Assembly (NCBI RefSeq): GCF_009908165.1
Contig: NZ_JAAAUC010000003.1
Span: 248,001-312,000, forward strand
DNA: 64,000 nt
From: Frigidibacter albus
Lineage (GTDB): Bacteria; Pseudomonadota; Alphaproteobacteria; Rhodobacterales; Rhodobacteraceae
Reading direction: 5' to 3'
Shown: positions 36,163 through 48,697 of the stretch, in pieces
Position numbering within the stretch: the first letter of the stretch is position 1
Layout of the letters: each line of letters begins with the position of its first letter
Position numbers and translations under genes: made by a program
Notes under the pieces: generated by a model
What the model was told of the DNA's origin: nothing
Databases searched by the model: none
The model's input: the letters and a program-made list of their open reading frames with translations, nothing else

Positions 36163-36807
36163 ATGAGCAGCCAGGAAGATTTCCACGACACCACCACCTC
36201 GTTCAGCGCCTCCTTGCGCGCGACCATTGACGGGATCGGTGGCGAGACCATCACCCTGCGACGGTTGATCGAGGCGATTGGCGAGCAGGGGCTGCTGCTT
36301 TTGTGCGGCATCGCCTCGCTGCCCTTCCTGCTGCCGGTGTCGATCCCGGGCGTCAGCACGGTGTTCGGCGCGGCCATCGTGCTGGCGGCGCTGGCGATCA
36401 CGCTGAACCGGCTGCCCTGGCTGCCGCGGCGGGTGCTGGACCGGGAAATGCCGTCGGAAAAGTTGCGGGCGGCGCTCGGGCGCGGGCTGGATCTGGTCGG
36501 CAAGGTTGAGCGTTTCGTGCGCCCGCGGCTGACCGGGCTGACCCGGGCCGGGGTCGTGTCGCGCTTCAACGGGCTGATGCTGATGCTGGCGGGGATCTTG
36601 CTGATGGCGCCGCTGGGGCTGGTGCCCTTTTCCAACACCCTGCCGGCGATTGCGGTGCTGCTGCTGGCGATGGGGATGATGCAGCGCGACGGCGTGATGG
36701 TGCTGGCCGGCTATGGCTTCATCGGGCTGACCATCGGGTATTTCGTGGTGCTGGCGCTGCTGGCGGTGCGCGCCGGGCAGGGGCTTGGCGCCGTTTTCGG
36801 CGGCTGA
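36163..36807 (+). CDS. ExoD-family membrane protein
   Basis: 214 aa. An N-terminal cytoplasmic segment (FSASLRATIDGIGGETITLRRLIEAIGEQG) is followed by four to five hydrophobic segments with LLLLCGIASLPFLLPVSIPG and the APLGLVPFSNTLPAIAVLLLAMGMMQRDG block that marks ExoD (exopolysaccharide synthesis, ExoD). The name comes from a Rhizobium exopolysaccharide mutant; the biochemical function is unknown. Start ATG 36163 (MSSQEDF); the longer frame starts inside the cspA terminator and is unlikely. Confidence 0.88.
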   Translation: MSSQEDFHDTTTSFSASLRATIDGIGGETITLRRLIEAIGEQGLLLLCGIASLPFLLPVSIPGVSTVFGAAIVLAALAITLNRLPWLPRRVLDREMPSEKLRAALGRGLDLVGKVERFVRPRLTGLTRAGVVSRFNGLMLMLAGILLMAPLGLVPFSNTLPAIAVLLLAMGMMQRDGVMVLAGYGFIGLTIGYFVVLALLAVRAGQGLGAVFGG

Positions 36808-36872
36808 GGTTTCACGCGGGTTTGAGGGGCGAGGCCATACCGGCGCCCGGCGATCTGCGCTAGGATGGACGG

Positions 36873-37568
36873 ATGACCCTGAATTCCTCTGATCTCGCGG
36901 GCGGGGCCCGCCCCCGCCGTGCCGCCTTCGTGCGCGATGGCTACAGCCGTGCCGAGCGGCTGAGCGATGCTGTCATGCATGTGTCCGGCCTCACCGCCGC
37001 GCTGATGGCAGTGCCGGTGCTGGTGGCGCTGACGGTGGTGCTGCGCGGCGATGCGACGGCGGTTGTGGCGACCTCGATCTACGGGGTGACGCTGGTGGCG
37101 ATGATCCTGTTCTCGGCGCTTTACAACATGGTGCCGCAGGGCAGCTGGACGCGGGTGCTGCGCCGGCTGGACCATTCCGCGATCTACCTGAAGATTGCCG
37201 GCACCTATACGCCGTTCACGCTGCTGGCGGGCGGGCAGGGCTACCTGCTGGCCGGGCTGTGGGGGGCGGCGGTGGCGGGGACCGGGCTGAAGATGGTGTC
37301 ACCCGAGCGGTTCCGCTGGCTGGCGCTGTCGCTGTATCTGGGCATGGGCTGGGTCGGGGTGGTCGCGGGCTGGGGCGTGTTCGCCACGGTGTCGCCGGCG
37401 GTGCTGATGCTGATCGTGATTGGCGGGCTGATCTATACGGTCGGGGTCGCGTTCTACCTTTATGAAGGTCTGCCGTTCCACAACACGATCTGGCATGGCT
37501 TCGTGCTGGTGGCGAGCGTGGTGTTCTACGCCGCCGTTACACTTCATGTTTTGGTGCCGGCGGCATAG
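36873..37568 (+). CDS. Hemolysin III / YqfA-family membrane protein
   Basis: 231 aa with seven predicted helices, PAQR/adipoR-like superfamily. Conserved motifs are SDAVMHVSG near the N-terminus, the LDHSAIYLKIAGTYTPF block and HNTIWHGFVL near the C-terminus, whose His residues together form the metal site in this superfamily. The protein is probably a ceramidase-like or uncharacterised inner-membrane hydrolase rather than a haemolysin. AGGATG precedes ATG 36873. Confidence 0.9.
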   Translation: MTLNSSDLAGGARPRRAAFVRDGYSRAERLSDAVMHVSGLTAALMAVPVLVALTVVLRGDATAVVATSIYGVTLVAMILFSALYNMVPQGSWTRVLRRLDHSAIYLKIAGTYTPFTLLAGGQGYLLAGLWGAAVAGTGLKMVSPERFRWLALSLYLGMGWVGVVAGWGVFATVSPAVLMLIVIGGLIYTVGVAFYLYEGLPFHNTIWHGFVLVASVVFYAAVTLHVLVPAA

Positions 37569-37605
37569 GCCGCCGACACCTGGTCACGTTCTTGCGCCTG
37601 TGGCC

Positions 37606-39324
37606 TTAGCTGCGCACGCCCGAGAACCGCTTCTCCCAGTCCTCGCGCTCCTCATCCGTGATCTTGCGGAACAGGTTGTCCGGCGTGGTGAAGGCATGGC
37701 CGGCGGGCAGGGTTTCCAGCGCCGCGGCTACGTCACCCGGCCAGCTGCGGTCGGTGGTGCCCATCGCCTCCAGCATCACCGCGGCGGCGTCGGGAATGAA
37801 CGGCTCCGACAGCACGGCGTAAAGCCGCACGAGGTTCAGCGACAGCCGCACCATCGCCGCCGCCCGCTCCGGCTCTGTCTTGACCACGGTCCACGGCGCG
37901 GCCGATTGCAGGTATTCGTTGCCGGCGGCCCAGATCGCGCGCAGCTCGGCCGCGGCCTTGCGGACTTCCATCGCCTCCATGTGCGATTCATAGGCACGGA
38001 CACGGGTTTCCAGCTCGACGACCAGCGCCGCGGCGCGCTCGCCTGTCTCGCCGCCCTCGGGCACCACCTCGCCGTATTTCGAACGGCAGAACTTGGTGAT
38101 GCGGCTGACGAAATTGCCCAGAACGTCGGCGAGATCCTTGTTCACCGAGGTCTGGAAATTCTCCCAGGTGAACTCGCTGTCGCTGCTTTCGGGGGCGTGG
38201 CTCAGCAGCCACCAGCGCCAGTAATCGGGCGGCAGGATCGACAGCGCCTGATCCATGAATACGCCGCGGCCCTGGCTGGTGGAGAACTGGCCGCCATCAT
38301 AGTTTAGGTAGTTGAACGACTTGATGTAATCGACCAGCTTCCACGGCTCGCGCGAGCCCATGATCGTGGCGGGGAAGCTGAGGGTGTGGAAAGGCACGTT
38401 GTCCTTGCCCATGAATTGCACATAGCGAACATCCTCGGCGCCCTTGTCGGTGAGCCACCAGCGTTCCCAGTCCTTATCCGATTTTCCGGTCGCATCGGCC
38501 CATTCGGCGGTGGCGCCGATATATTCGATGGGCGCGTCGAACCAGACGTAGAAGACCTTGCCCTCCATCCCCGGCCAATCGGCGTCGCCCTTCTTGACCG
38601 GCACGCCCCAATGCAGATCCCGGGTGATGCCGCGGTCCTGCAGCCCGTCGCCGTCATGCAACCATTTGCGGGCGATCGAGGTGGTCAGCAGCGGCCAATC
38701 GGTCTGCCGGTCGATCCAGGCGTCGATCTCGTCCTTCAGCAAGGATTGGCGCAGGTAGAGGTGCTTGGTCTCGCGCACTTCCAGATCGGTGGAGCCGGAA
38801 ATGGCCGAGCGCGGGTTGATGAGGTCGGTCGGGTCGAGCTGCTTGGTGCAGTTCTCGCACTGATCCCCCCGCGCCCGCTCATAGCCGCAATTCGGGCAGG
38901 TGCCCTCGATATAGCGGTCGGGCAGGAAGCGGCCATCGGCGATGGAATAGACCTGCTTTTCCGAATGCTCCTCGATGAAGCCATTCTCGGCCAGCTTGCC
39001 GGCGAAATGCTGGGTCAGCGCCCGGTTGCGCGCGCTGGAGGAGCGGCCGTAATGGTCGAAGGACAGCCGGAACCCGCGGGCGAGATCCGCCTGCACCTCA
39101 TGCATCCGGGCGCAATAGGCATCCACCGCCTCGCCGGTCTTGGCGGCGGCAAGCTCTGCGGGCGTGCCATGCTCGTCGGTGGCGCAGATGAACATCACCT
39201 CATGCCCGCGGGCGCGCATGTAGCGGGCATAGAGGTCTGCCGGCAGCTGGCTGCCGACGAGGTTGCCCAGATGCTTGATGCCGTTGATGTAGGGCAGTGC
39301 CGAGGTGATCAGAATCCGTGCCAT
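37606..39324 (-). CDS. metG: Methionyl-tRNA synthetase
   Basis: Class I enzyme, 572 aa. The N-terminus reads [17 protein letters not shown] (HIGH-like HLGN), the zinc knuckle is [17 protein letters not shown], and the KMSKS loop appears as [10 protein letters not shown], the form found in a branch of bacterial MetRS. There is no C-terminal tRNA-binding (EMAP-like) domain; the protein ends after the anticodon-binding helical domain. Convergent with the hemolysin III gene, divergent from soxB. Confidence 0.95.
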   Translation of the reverse strand: MARILITSALPYINGIKHLGNLVGSQLPADLYARYMRARGHEVMFICATDEHGTPAELAAAKTGEAVDAYCARMHEVQADLARGFRLSFDHYGRSSSARNRALTQHFAGKLAENGFIEEHSEKQVYSIADGRFLPDRYIEGTCPNCGYERARGDQCENCTKQLDPTDLINPRSAISGSTDLEVRETKHLYLRQSLLKDEIDAWIDRQTDWPLLTTSIARKWLHDGDGLQDRGITRDLHWGVPVKKGDADWPGMEGKVFYVWFDAPIEYIGATAEWADATGKSDKDWERWWLTDKGAEDVRYVQFMGKDNVPFHTLSFPATIMGSREPWKLVDYIKSFNYLNYDGGQFSTSQGRGVFMDQALSILPPDYWRWWLLSHAPESSDSEFTWENFQTSVNKDLADVLGNFVSRITKFCRSKYGEVVPEGGETGERAAALVVELETRVRAYESHMEAMEVRKAAAELRAIWAAGNEYLQSAAPWTVVKTEPERAAAMVRLSLNLVRLYAVLSEPFIPDAAAVMLEAMGTTDRSWPGDVAAALETLPAGHAFTTPDNLFRKITDEEREDWEKRFSGVRS

Positions 39325-39531
39325 TGCCGCGCCTATCCTTTGGTGTCGCTGCGCGATTTACAGGCGTTGCGCGGGAAGGGCCAGAGGGTTGCGCGGCGAA
39401 GCGTCACGGGGCGGGCGGCAGAGGGTGCGATTGCGACCCCGTGATGTCGCCGCCGGACGGGGAATTTTCGGTGCCCCGTTGATAACTCGGCCGCAACAGG
39501 GTTCACTGAGCCGCGAGCAATGGGGGCAGAC

Positions 39532-40782
39532 ATGCGCTATTCCGGGCTGAGGGTGATCGCCGAGGGGCTGCGGGGCAACCGCGGCTGGAAGCCGGTCTGG
39601 CGCGAGCCGGAACCGAAGTCCGAGTATGACATGCTGATCATCGGCGGCGGCGGGCATGGGCTGTCGACGGCCTATTACCTTGCGAAGAACCACGGCATCC
39701 GCAACATCGCGGTGCTGGAGAAGGGCTATCTCGGCGGCGGCAATATCGGGCGCAACACCACCATCGTGCGCGCCAACTACTTCCTGCCCGGCAACCAGGA
39801 GTTCTACAGCCACTCGCTGAAGCTGTGGGAGGGGCTGGAGGCCGAGCTGAACTACAACGTGATGCACAGCCAGCGCGGGCTCATCAACCTGTTCCACTCC
39901 GACGGCCAGCGCGACGCCTTTGCCCGGCGCGGCAATGCGATGATCACCCAGGGCGACGATGCGGAACTCCTGGACCGGGACGGGGTGCGGGCGCTGCTGC
40001 CCTATCTCGATTTCGACAACACCCGCTTTCCCATCTATGGCGGCCTGCTGCACCGGCGCGGCGGCACGGCGCGGCATGATGCGGTGGCCTGGGGCTATGC
40101 GCGCGGGGCGGACAAGCGCGGCGTGGACCTGATCCAGAACTGCGAGGTGACGGGGATCGACATCTCGGCTGGCCGCGTGACCGGCGTGCAGACGACGCGG
40201 GGCGCGATCCGGGCCAAGAAAGTCGGGATCGTGGTGGCGGGCCGGTCCTCTCAGGTCGCGGCGATGGCTGGCCTGCGGCTGCCGATCGAAAGCCATATCC
40301 TGCAGGCCTTTGTCACCGAGGGGCTGAAGCCGGTGATCGACCATGTCATCAGCTTCGGCATGGGCCATTTCTACATCAGCCAGTCCGACAAGGGCGGCCT
40401 CGTCTTCGGCGGCGATCTCGATTTCTACGCAAGCTATGCCGCGCGGGGCAACCTGCCGATGGTGGAGCATGTGATGGAGGCGGGGATGACGCTGATGCCG
40501 ATGATCGGCCGGGCACGCGTGCTGCGCAGCTGGGGCGGGATCATGGACATGTCGCCCGATGGCAGCCCGATCATCGACCGCACGCCCATCGAGGGGCTCT
40601 ATATCGATTGCGGCTGGAACTATGGCGGGTTCAAGGCCGTGCCCGCCTCTGGCTGGTGCATGGCGCATCTGATGGCGACGGACCACCCGCATGAGGTGGC
40701 GCGGCGCTTCCGGCTGGACCGCTTCGCCAGCGGGCACCTGCTGGACGAAGAAGGCACCGGCAGCCAGCACAACCTGCATTGA
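39532..40782 (+). CDS. soxB: Sarcosine oxidase beta subunit
   Basis: 416 aa from the ATG at 39532 (MRYSGLRV, the usual start); an ATG 12 bases upstream is also in frame. FAD-binding motif IIGGGGHGLSTAYYLA, then NIGRNTTIVRANYF and the C-terminal GWNYGGFKAVPASG. Together with SoxA, SoxD and SoxG it forms the heterotetrameric enzyme that oxidises sarcosine to glycine, passing the methyl to THF and making H2O2. First gene of soxBDAG. Confidence 0.95.
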   Translation: MRYSGLRVIAEGLRGNRGWKPVWREPEPKSEYDMLIIGGGGHGLSTAYYLAKNHGIRNIAVLEKGYLGGGNIGRNTTIVRANYFLPGNQEFYSHSLKLWEGLEAELNYNVMHSQRGLINLFHSDGQRDAFARRGNAMITQGDDAELLDRDGVRALLPYLDFDNTRFPIYGGLLHRRGGTARHDAVAWGYARGADKRGVDLIQNCEVTGIDISAGRVTGVQTTRGAIRAKKVGIVVAGRSSQVAAMAGLRLPIESHILQAFVTEGLKPVIDHVISFGMGHFYISQSDKGGLVFGGDLDFYASYAARGNLPMVEHVMEAGMTLMPMIGRARVLRSWGGIMDMSPDGSPIIDRTPIEGLYIDCGWNYGGFKAVPASGWCMAHLMATDHPHEVARRFRLDRFASGHLLDEEGTGSQHNLH

Positions 40783-40794
40783 GGGACTGACGAG

Positions 40795-41073
40795 ATGCGC
40801 ATCACCTGCCCCCTCTGCGGCGACCGTGACCGGCGCGAGTTCACCTATTACGGCGCGGCCGACTACCTGAACCGCCCCGGGATGGGTGCCCCGGCCGAGG
40901 CCTGGGACGCCTACCTGCACCTGCGCGACAACCCCGCCGGGGCCACGCGTGACCTGTGGTATCACGAGATGGGTTGCGCCGCCTGGCTGGTGGTGAACCG
41001 CGATACCGTCAGCCATGCGGTGCTGTCGGTGCGGCTGGTGACCGATGCGCAGGCTGAGGGGGGCGCGGCATGA
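40795..41073 (+). CDS. soxD: Sarcosine oxidase delta subunit
   Basis: 92 aa zinc-binding small subunit. It opens with RITCPLCGDRDRREFTYYG (Cys pair plus further ligands) and includes TRDLWYHEMGCAAWLVVNRDT, typical of SoxD. It lies 12 bases after soxB and its TGA overlaps the soxA ATG (ATGA). Confidence 0.95.
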   Translation: MRITCPLCGDRDRREFTYYGAADYLNRPGMGAPAEAWDAYLHLRDNPAGATRDLWYHEMGCAAWLVVNRDTVSHAVLSVRLVTDAQAEGGAA

Positions 41074-44015
41074 GGATCGACGGCAAGGGGCTGATCGACC
41101 GCTCGACCCCGCTGGGGTTTCGCTTTGACGGGCGCGAGTTCGTGGGGTTCGAGGGCGACACGCTGGCCTCGGCGCTGATGGCCTCGGGCGTGCGGATGGT
41201 CGGGCGCAGCTTCAAGTATCACCGCCCGCGCGGCATCTGGGCGGCGGGCAGCGAAGAGCCGAATGCGCTGGTGACGGTGGGGCAGGGCGCGGACCGCACG
41301 CCCAACACGCGGGCGACGGTGCAGGAGGTGTTCGCGGGGCTGGAGGCCGTCAGCCAGAACCGCTGGCCGAGCCTGAACTTCGACATGCTGGCGGTGAACG
41401 ACCTGTTCGCGCCGTTCCTGGGAGCGGGGTTCTACTACAAGACCTTCATGTGGCCCCGGGCCTTCTGGGAGCGGGTCTATGAGCCCGCGATCCGCCGCGC
41501 GGCGGGGCTGGGGGCGCTGTCCGGGCAGCACGACACGGCGCATTCCGAAAAGGCCTTTGCGTTTTGCGACCTGTTGGTGATCGGCGCCGGGCCCGCAGGC
41601 CTGATGGCGGCGCTGGCGGCGGCGCGGGCCGGGGCGGATGTGATTCTGGCCGATGAGGATGCGCGGATGGGCGGGCGGCTGCTGGCCGAAACGCAGGAAG
41701 TGGATGGCAAGCCCGGACCGGTTTGGGCGGCGGAGGTTCTGGAGGAACTGGCCTCGCTGAAGGTGCGGCTGATGCCGCGCACCACCGTGACCGGCGCCTA
41801 TGATGGCGGCACCTTTGGCGCGCTGGAGCGGGTGGGGCTGCATCTGGCGCAGCGCCCCGAAGCGCTGCCGCGCGAGTGTTTCTGGCGGATCGTGGCCAAG
41901 CGCTCGATTCTGGCGACGGGCGCGCTGGAGCGGGGGATCGCCTTCCCGGCCAATGACCGGCCGGGGATCATGGCGGCGGGGGCGGTGCGCGCCTATGTCA
42001 ACCGCTGGGGCGTGGCGCCGGGGCGCCGGGTCGCGGTGTTCGGCAACAATGACAATGCCCACCAGACGGCGCGCGATCTGGTCGCAGCGGGGGTCGAGGT
42101 CGCGGCGCTGATCGACGTGCGCCCGGGCCTGCGCGTGGCGGGCGACTTCCCGGTGCTGGCCGGGGCACGGGTGATTGCAACCCGGGGGCGCCGCGGCCTG
42201 CGCGAGATCACGGTGCAGACCGAGACCGGGCCGCAGCGGATCGCGGCGGATTGCCTTGCCGTCTCGGGCGGCTGGAACCCGGCGCTGCACCTGACCTGCC
42301 ATATGGGCGGGCGCCCGGTCTGGCACGAGGAGATCGCCGCCTTCGTGCCGCCGATCCCGGGCAAGCCCGGATCGGTGCCGGGGATGGTGGCTTGCGGCGC
42401 GGCGGCGGGGGACTTCTCCACGGCCGCCGCTTTGGCTGGCGGTCTGGTCGCGGCGCGCGCCGTGGTGGAGGATCTGGGCCTGACCGCGACCGAGATGCCG
42501 CTGCCGGGGGCCGAGGATGGCGGCTACACCCTCCGCCCCTATTGGGAAGTTCCGGGCGAGCGGGGCCGGGCCTGGCTCGACTTCGCCAATGACGTGACCA
42601 CCAAGGATGTGAAGCTGGCGGCACAGGAGGGCTTTGCCAGCGTCGAGCACATGAAGCGCTACACCACGCAAGGGATGGCCCCCGATCAGGGCAAGACCTC
42701 CAGCACCGCCGCGCTGGCGGTGCTGGCCGATGCGACCGGGCGCAGCATCCCGGGCACCGGCACCACCACCTTCCGTCCGCCCTATACCCCCGTCTCCATC
42801 GCCGCCATGGGCGCCGGCGGGCGGGCCGAGGGGTTCGCGCCGCAGCGCCTGACGACATCCGACAAGGCCAGCCGCGACCGCGGCGCGCCGATGATCGAGG
42901 CGGGGCTGTGGTATCGCCCCAGCTACTTCCCGCGCCCGGGCGAGGCGACATGGCGCGAGTCCTGCGACCGCGAGGTGCTGGCAGTGCGGGCGAAGGTCGG
43001 GGTCTGCGACGTGTCCACCCTTGGCAAGATCGACGTGCAAGGCGCTGATGCGGAGCGGTTTCTGGATTTCGTCTACACCAATACCATGTCCACGCTGGCC
43101 GTGGGCCGCGCCCGCTATGGTCTGATGCTGCGCGAGGACGGGATGGTGCTGGACGATGGCACCTGCGCGCGCCTCGCCCCGCAGCATTTCGTGGTGACGA
43201 CCACCACCGCTGCGGCCGGGCTGGTGATGCGGCATATGGAGTTCGTGGCGCAGGCCTTCTGCGGCGACTGGGATGTTCGGCTGATCTCGGTCACCGAAAG
43301 CTGGGCGCAGTTCGCGGTGGCCGGCCCGCAGTCGCGGCGGCTGCTGGACGGGATTCTTGCCGCGCCGCTGGACGATGCGACCTTCCCCTTCATGGGCTGC
43401 GGCGCGGTGACCGTGCATGGCGTCGCGGGGCGGCTGTTCCGCATCAGCTTTTCGGGTGAACATGCCTATGAAATCGCGGTGCCCGCCCGCTATGGCGATG
43501 CGCTGTGGCGCGATCTGGTGGCGCGGGCCGAGGCGATGGGCGGATGCGCCTATGGCATGGAGGCGCTGAATGTGCTGCGGATCGAGAAGGGGTTCATCAC
43601 CCATGCCGAAATCCACGGCCGCGTCACCGCCTTCGATGTCGGCCTGCAAGGGATGCTGAGCACGAAGAAGGATTTCATCGGCCGCGCCGCCGCAATGCGC
43701 CCCGGCCTGATGGGCCCGGCGCGCGAGCAACTGGTGGGCCTGCGCCCGGTCGATCCGGGGCGGATGCTGACGGCGGGGGCGCATCTGTTCCCGACCGGGG
43801 CGGACCTGACCCCCGCGAACGATCAGGGCTATGTCACCTCGGCCTGCTGGTCGCCGGTGCTGAAGGGCGCGCTTGGTCTTGGCTTCCTGCAGGACGGCCG
43901 GGCGCGGATGGGCGAGATGGTGCGGCTGGTTGATCACCTGCGCGATGTCGATCTGCTGTGCGAGGTGTCGCATCCGGTGTTCCTTGATCCCGAAGGAGGG
44001 CGCGCGCGTGGCTAG
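41070..44015 (+). CDS. soxA: Sarcosine oxidase alpha subunit
   Basis: 981 aa. The N-terminal part (GFRFDGREFVGFEGDTLASALMASG) is the small ferredoxin-like domain; a dinucleotide fold follows with VIGAGPAGLMAALAAARAG. The C-terminal ~380 residues are a GcvT-type folate-binding aminomethyltransferase (VCDVSTLGKIDVQG, then GEHAYEIAVPA), where the methylene group is passed to THF. Length is normal for the family. Overlaps soxD by four bases and soxG by eight. Confidence 0.95.
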   Translation: MRIDGKGLIDRSTPLGFRFDGREFVGFEGDTLASALMASGVRMVGRSFKYHRPRGIWAAGSEEPNALVTVGQGADRTPNTRATVQEVFAGLEAVSQNRWPSLNFDMLAVNDLFAPFLGAGFYYKTFMWPRAFWERVYEPAIRRAAGLGALSGQHDTAHSEKAFAFCDLLVIGAGPAGLMAALAAARAGADVILADEDARMGGRLLAETQEVDGKPGPVWAAEVLEELASLKVRLMPRTTVTGAYDGGTFGALERVGLHLAQRPEALPRECFWRIVAKRSILATGALERGIAFPANDRPGIMAAGAVRAYVNRWGVAPGRRVAVFGNNDNAHQTARDLVAAGVEVAALIDVRPGLRVAGDFPVLAGARVIATRGRRGLREITVQTETGPQRIAADCLAVSGGWNPALHLTCHMGGRPVWHEEIAAFVPPIPGKPGSVPGMVACGAAAGDFSTAAALAGGLVAARAVVEDLGLTATEMPLPGAEDGGYTLRPYWEVPGERGRAWLDFANDVTTKDVKLAAQEGFASVEHMKRYTTQGMAPDQGKTSSTAALAVLADATGRSIPGTGTTTFRPPYTPVSIAAMGAGGRAEGFAPQRLTTSDKASRDRGAPMIEAGLWYRPSYFPRPGEATWRESCDREVLAVRAKVGVCDVSTLGKIDVQGADAERFLDFVYTNTMSTLAVGRARYGLMLREDGMVLDDGTCARLAPQHFVVTTTTAAAGLVMRHMEFVAQAFCGDWDVRLISVTESWAQFAVAGPQSRRLLDGILAAPLDDATFPFMGCGAVTVHGVAGRLFRISFSGEHAYEIAVPARYGDALWRDLVARAEAMGGCAYGMEALNVLRIEKGFITHAEIHGRVTAFDVGLQGMLSTKKDFIGRAAAMRPGLMGPAREQLVGLRPVDPGRMLTAGAHLFPTGADLTPANDQGYVTSACWSPVLKGALGLGFLQDGRARMGEMVRLVDHLRDVDLLCEVSHPVFLDPEGGRARG

Positions 44016-44547
44016 TCTCATCGACAAATCCCCCTGCGAGGATCTGTTGCCGATCATCACCCCCGGCGCGCAACTGACCGAGGCGCAGCCGGGCCCCGTC
44101 ACCTCTGTCGCGCCGTTCAAGGGCCGGCAGGCGGCCACGGCGCGGGCGCTGGCGGCGGACGGGCTTGGCTGGCCCGAGGTCGGCCGCGCTGTGGTGGCGC
44201 CGGCTGGGCGCTGCCTCTGGGCCGGGCGGGGCGTGGCTTTCGTCACCGGGCTTGTGCCGCAGGGGCTGGAGGATCTGGCGGCGCTGACCGACCAGTCCGA
44301 CGGCTGGGCGGTGCTGCGGCTGGAGGGGGCGCAGGCGGCGGCCGTCCTGGCGCGGCTCTGTCCGCTGGACCTGCGGGCGGCGGTGTTTGCGCCGGGCCAT
44401 GTCGCGCGCGCGCCGCTGGGGCATATGATGGCAATCCTGCACCGCACCGGCGCGGAAGCCTTTGAGATCTGGGTGTTCCGGTCCATGGCCGGCACCGCGG
44501 TGCATGAGCTGGCGGTGGCGATGCAGGCCCTGGCGGCGCGGGGCTGA
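44008..44547 (+). CDS. soxG: Sarcosine oxidase gamma subunit
   Basis: 179 aa. The start is a GTG at 44008 inside the end of soxA, preceded by GGAGGG. The family is weakly conserved; the C-terminal GAEAFEIWVFRSMAGTAVHEL and the HMMAILHR block are the recognisable parts. Last gene of soxBDAG; dnaG follows 49 bases later. Neither glyA nor folate genes that often follow sox operons are present. Confidence 0.9.
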   Translation: MASLIDKSPCEDLLPIITPGAQLTEAQPGPVTSVAPFKGRQAATARALAADGLGWPEVGRAVVAPAGRCLWAGRGVAFVTGLVPQGLEDLAALTDQSDGWAVLRLEGAQAAAVLARLCPLDLRAAVFAPGHVARAPLGHMMAILHRTGAEAFEIWVFRSMAGTAVHELAVAMQALAARG

Positions 44548-44596
44548 TCCGCCGCCGGTCTGGACTCAGCGCCGCACCGGCCCGATATAGGAAGGC

Positions 44597-46558
44597 ATGA
44601 GTCTTCCCCCGGGTTTCCTTGATGAGCTGCGCACCCGCACGACGCTGTCCCGCGTCGTCGGCCGCAAGGTCATGTGGGACAACCGCAAGTCCAATCAGGC
44701 CAAGGGCGACTGGTGGGCGCCATGCCCGTTCCATCAGGAAAAATCGGCCAGCTTCCATGTCGATGACCGCAAGGGCTATTACTACTGCTTCGGCTGCCAC
44801 GCGAAGGGCGACGCGCTGAGCTTCCTGCGCGAGACCGAGAACATGGGCTTTCTGGAGGCGGTGGAGGCGCTGGCGCGCGAGGCGGGGATGACCATGCCGG
44901 CCCGCGACCCGCAGGCCGCGCAGCGCGCCGACCGCCGCACCCAGCTGGCCGAGGTGATGGACGAGGCGGTGAAGTGGTACCGGCTGCAACTGCGCACCGG
45001 GGCCGCGGCGGCGGCGCGCGACTATCTGGCCAAGCGCAAGCTGTCCGACGCGGGGCAGGAGCGCTTTGGCATCGGCTTTGCGCCCGACACCCGGCAGGGG
45101 CTGTTTCAGGCGCTGACGGGCAAGGGCATCGCGGCGGACCTGCTGGTCGATGCCGGGCTCTGCGCCAAGCCCGAGGATGGCGGCGCGCCCTATGACCGCT
45201 TCCGTGGCCGGATCATCTTCCCGATCCGCGATGCGCGGGGCCGCGCGATCAGCCTTGGCGGGCGGGCGATGGACCCGAATGCCCGGGCGAAATACCTGAA
45301 CGGGCCCGAGACGGAGCTCTTCGACAAGGGCCGCAACCTCTACAACCACGGCCCGGCGCGCGAGGCGGTGGCCAAGGGCGCGCCGCTGGTGGTGGCCGAG
45401 GGCTACATGGACGTGATCGCGCTGGCCGAGGCCGGCTTTGGCGGGGCGGTGGCCCCGCTGGGAACCGCGATCACCGAAACGCAGCTGCAGATGCTGTGGC
45501 GGATCTCGCCCGAACCCGTCGTGGCGCTGGACGGCGACAAGGCCGGCATCCGCGCGGCGCAACGGGTCATGGACCTCGCGCTGCCGCTGCTGGAGGCGGG
45601 GCAGGGGCTGCGCTTCGTGATCCTGCCGGAAGGGCAGGACCCGGACGACCTGATCCGCGCCCAGGGCGCCGGCGCGATGCAGAAGCTGCTGGAGGGCGCC
45701 CGCCCGATGGTGGACCTTCTGTGGCAGCGCGAGACCGAAGGGCGCAGCTTTGACAGCCCCGAGCGGCGCGCGGCGCTGGAGAAGACCTTCCACGAGGTGA
45801 CGCACAAGATCCGCGATGGCTCGATCCGCTCGCATTACGAGCAGGAGCTGAAGCGCCTGCAGCGCGACCTGTTCGGCACCGGCTGGCAGCGCCCGCAAAA
45901 GGCCTGGCAGGCGGCGCGGCCGGGCGGGCAAGCCCGATTCGGCGGCAAGTTCGTGCCCTTCGAGGTGGGTGCCTATTCGGTGACGCGGGCGACGGTGCTG
46001 GCCTCTGCCGGCCAGTCCGACCCCGAGGACCTGCTGCGCGAGGCGATGATCCTGGCGATCTGCGCCACCCATCCGGCCTGCATCTCGCGCTTTGAAAGCC
46101 AGATGGAGACCGTGCAGTTCACCGGCGAGGGGCATGATGCGCTGCGGCTGTTGCTGCTGCACCTGAGCCACGAACCGGGCCCCGACTTCCGTGACCGACT
46201 TATGACAGAAGCGGGCGATACGGTTGAAAAGCTGCTGTCGCTGCCCCATGTGTCGATCGCCCCGCCCGTTCGCAATGCCGACGATCCGGACCTCGCGCTG
46301 ATGTGCCTGGCCGAGGAACTGGCGAAACTGGAAGCACGCCGCGGCGCGCGGGCCGAGATCGAGGATGCGATGGAGGATCTGGCCGGGCTCGCCGATGAGG
46401 GCGTGACCTGGCGGCTGAGCCAGGCGGCCAGCGCCCGCCACCGCGCCGAGAGATCGAATCTGGACGATGCGAAGGACATGGGCGAGGATCGGGCGGCGCT
46501 GTCAGCGCATCTGCAAAGCCTGATCGACAAGGAGATCTGGCGAAAGAACCGCAGCTGA
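44597..46558 (+). CDS. dnaG: DNA primase
   Basis: 653 aa. The CHC2 zinc-binding domain is at the N-terminus (APCPFHQEKSASFHV ... YYCFGCHAKGD). The catalytic TOPRIM core follows, with LVVAEGYMDVIALAEAGF and the VVALDGDKAGIRAA metal-binding acidic residues. The C-terminal helicase-binding domain is the alphaproteobacterial type. It is immediately upstream of rpoD, the widespread dnaG-rpoD arrangement. Confidence 0.97.
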   Translation: MSLPPGFLDELRTRTTLSRVVGRKVMWDNRKSNQAKGDWWAPCPFHQEKSASFHVDDRKGYYYCFGCHAKGDALSFLRETENMGFLEAVEALAREAGMTMPARDPQAAQRADRRTQLAEVMDEAVKWYRLQLRTGAAAAARDYLAKRKLSDAGQERFGIGFAPDTRQGLFQALTGKGIAADLLVDAGLCAKPEDGGAPYDRFRGRIIFPIRDARGRAISLGGRAMDPNARAKYLNGPETELFDKGRNLYNHGPAREAVAKGAPLVVAEGYMDVIALAEAGFGGAVAPLGTAITETQLQMLWRISPEPVVALDGDKAGIRAAQRVMDLALPLLEAGQGLRFVILPEGQDPDDLIRAQGAGAMQKLLEGARPMVDLLWQRETEGRSFDSPERRAALEKTFHEVTHKIRDGSIRSHYEQELKRLQRDLFGTGWQRPQKAWQAARPGGQARFGGKFVPFEVGAYSVTRATVLASAGQSDPEDLLREAMILAICATHPACISRFESQMETVQFTGEGHDALRLLLLHLSHEPGPDFRDRLMTEAGDTVEKLLSLPHVSIAPPVRNADDPDLALMCLAEELAKLEARRGARAEIEDAMEDLAGLADEGVTWRLSQAASARHRAERSNLDDAKDMGEDRAALSAHLQSLIDKEIWRKNRS

Positions 46559-46708
46559 CGGCTTCGCCACTTATGTGACTGCCCCTGTGACTCGCCCGCT
46601 TGATTCGCTAAGAGAGTCGGACATGATTCGTGGATCGCGCCGCGAATCGCCAGTTTTGCTGATGTCCGCCGTGACGATGCCCCGCGCCGACGCCTATGAG
46701 GAGCCCCC

Positions 46709-48693
<1,985 letters not shown>

Positions 48694-48697
<4 letters not shown>
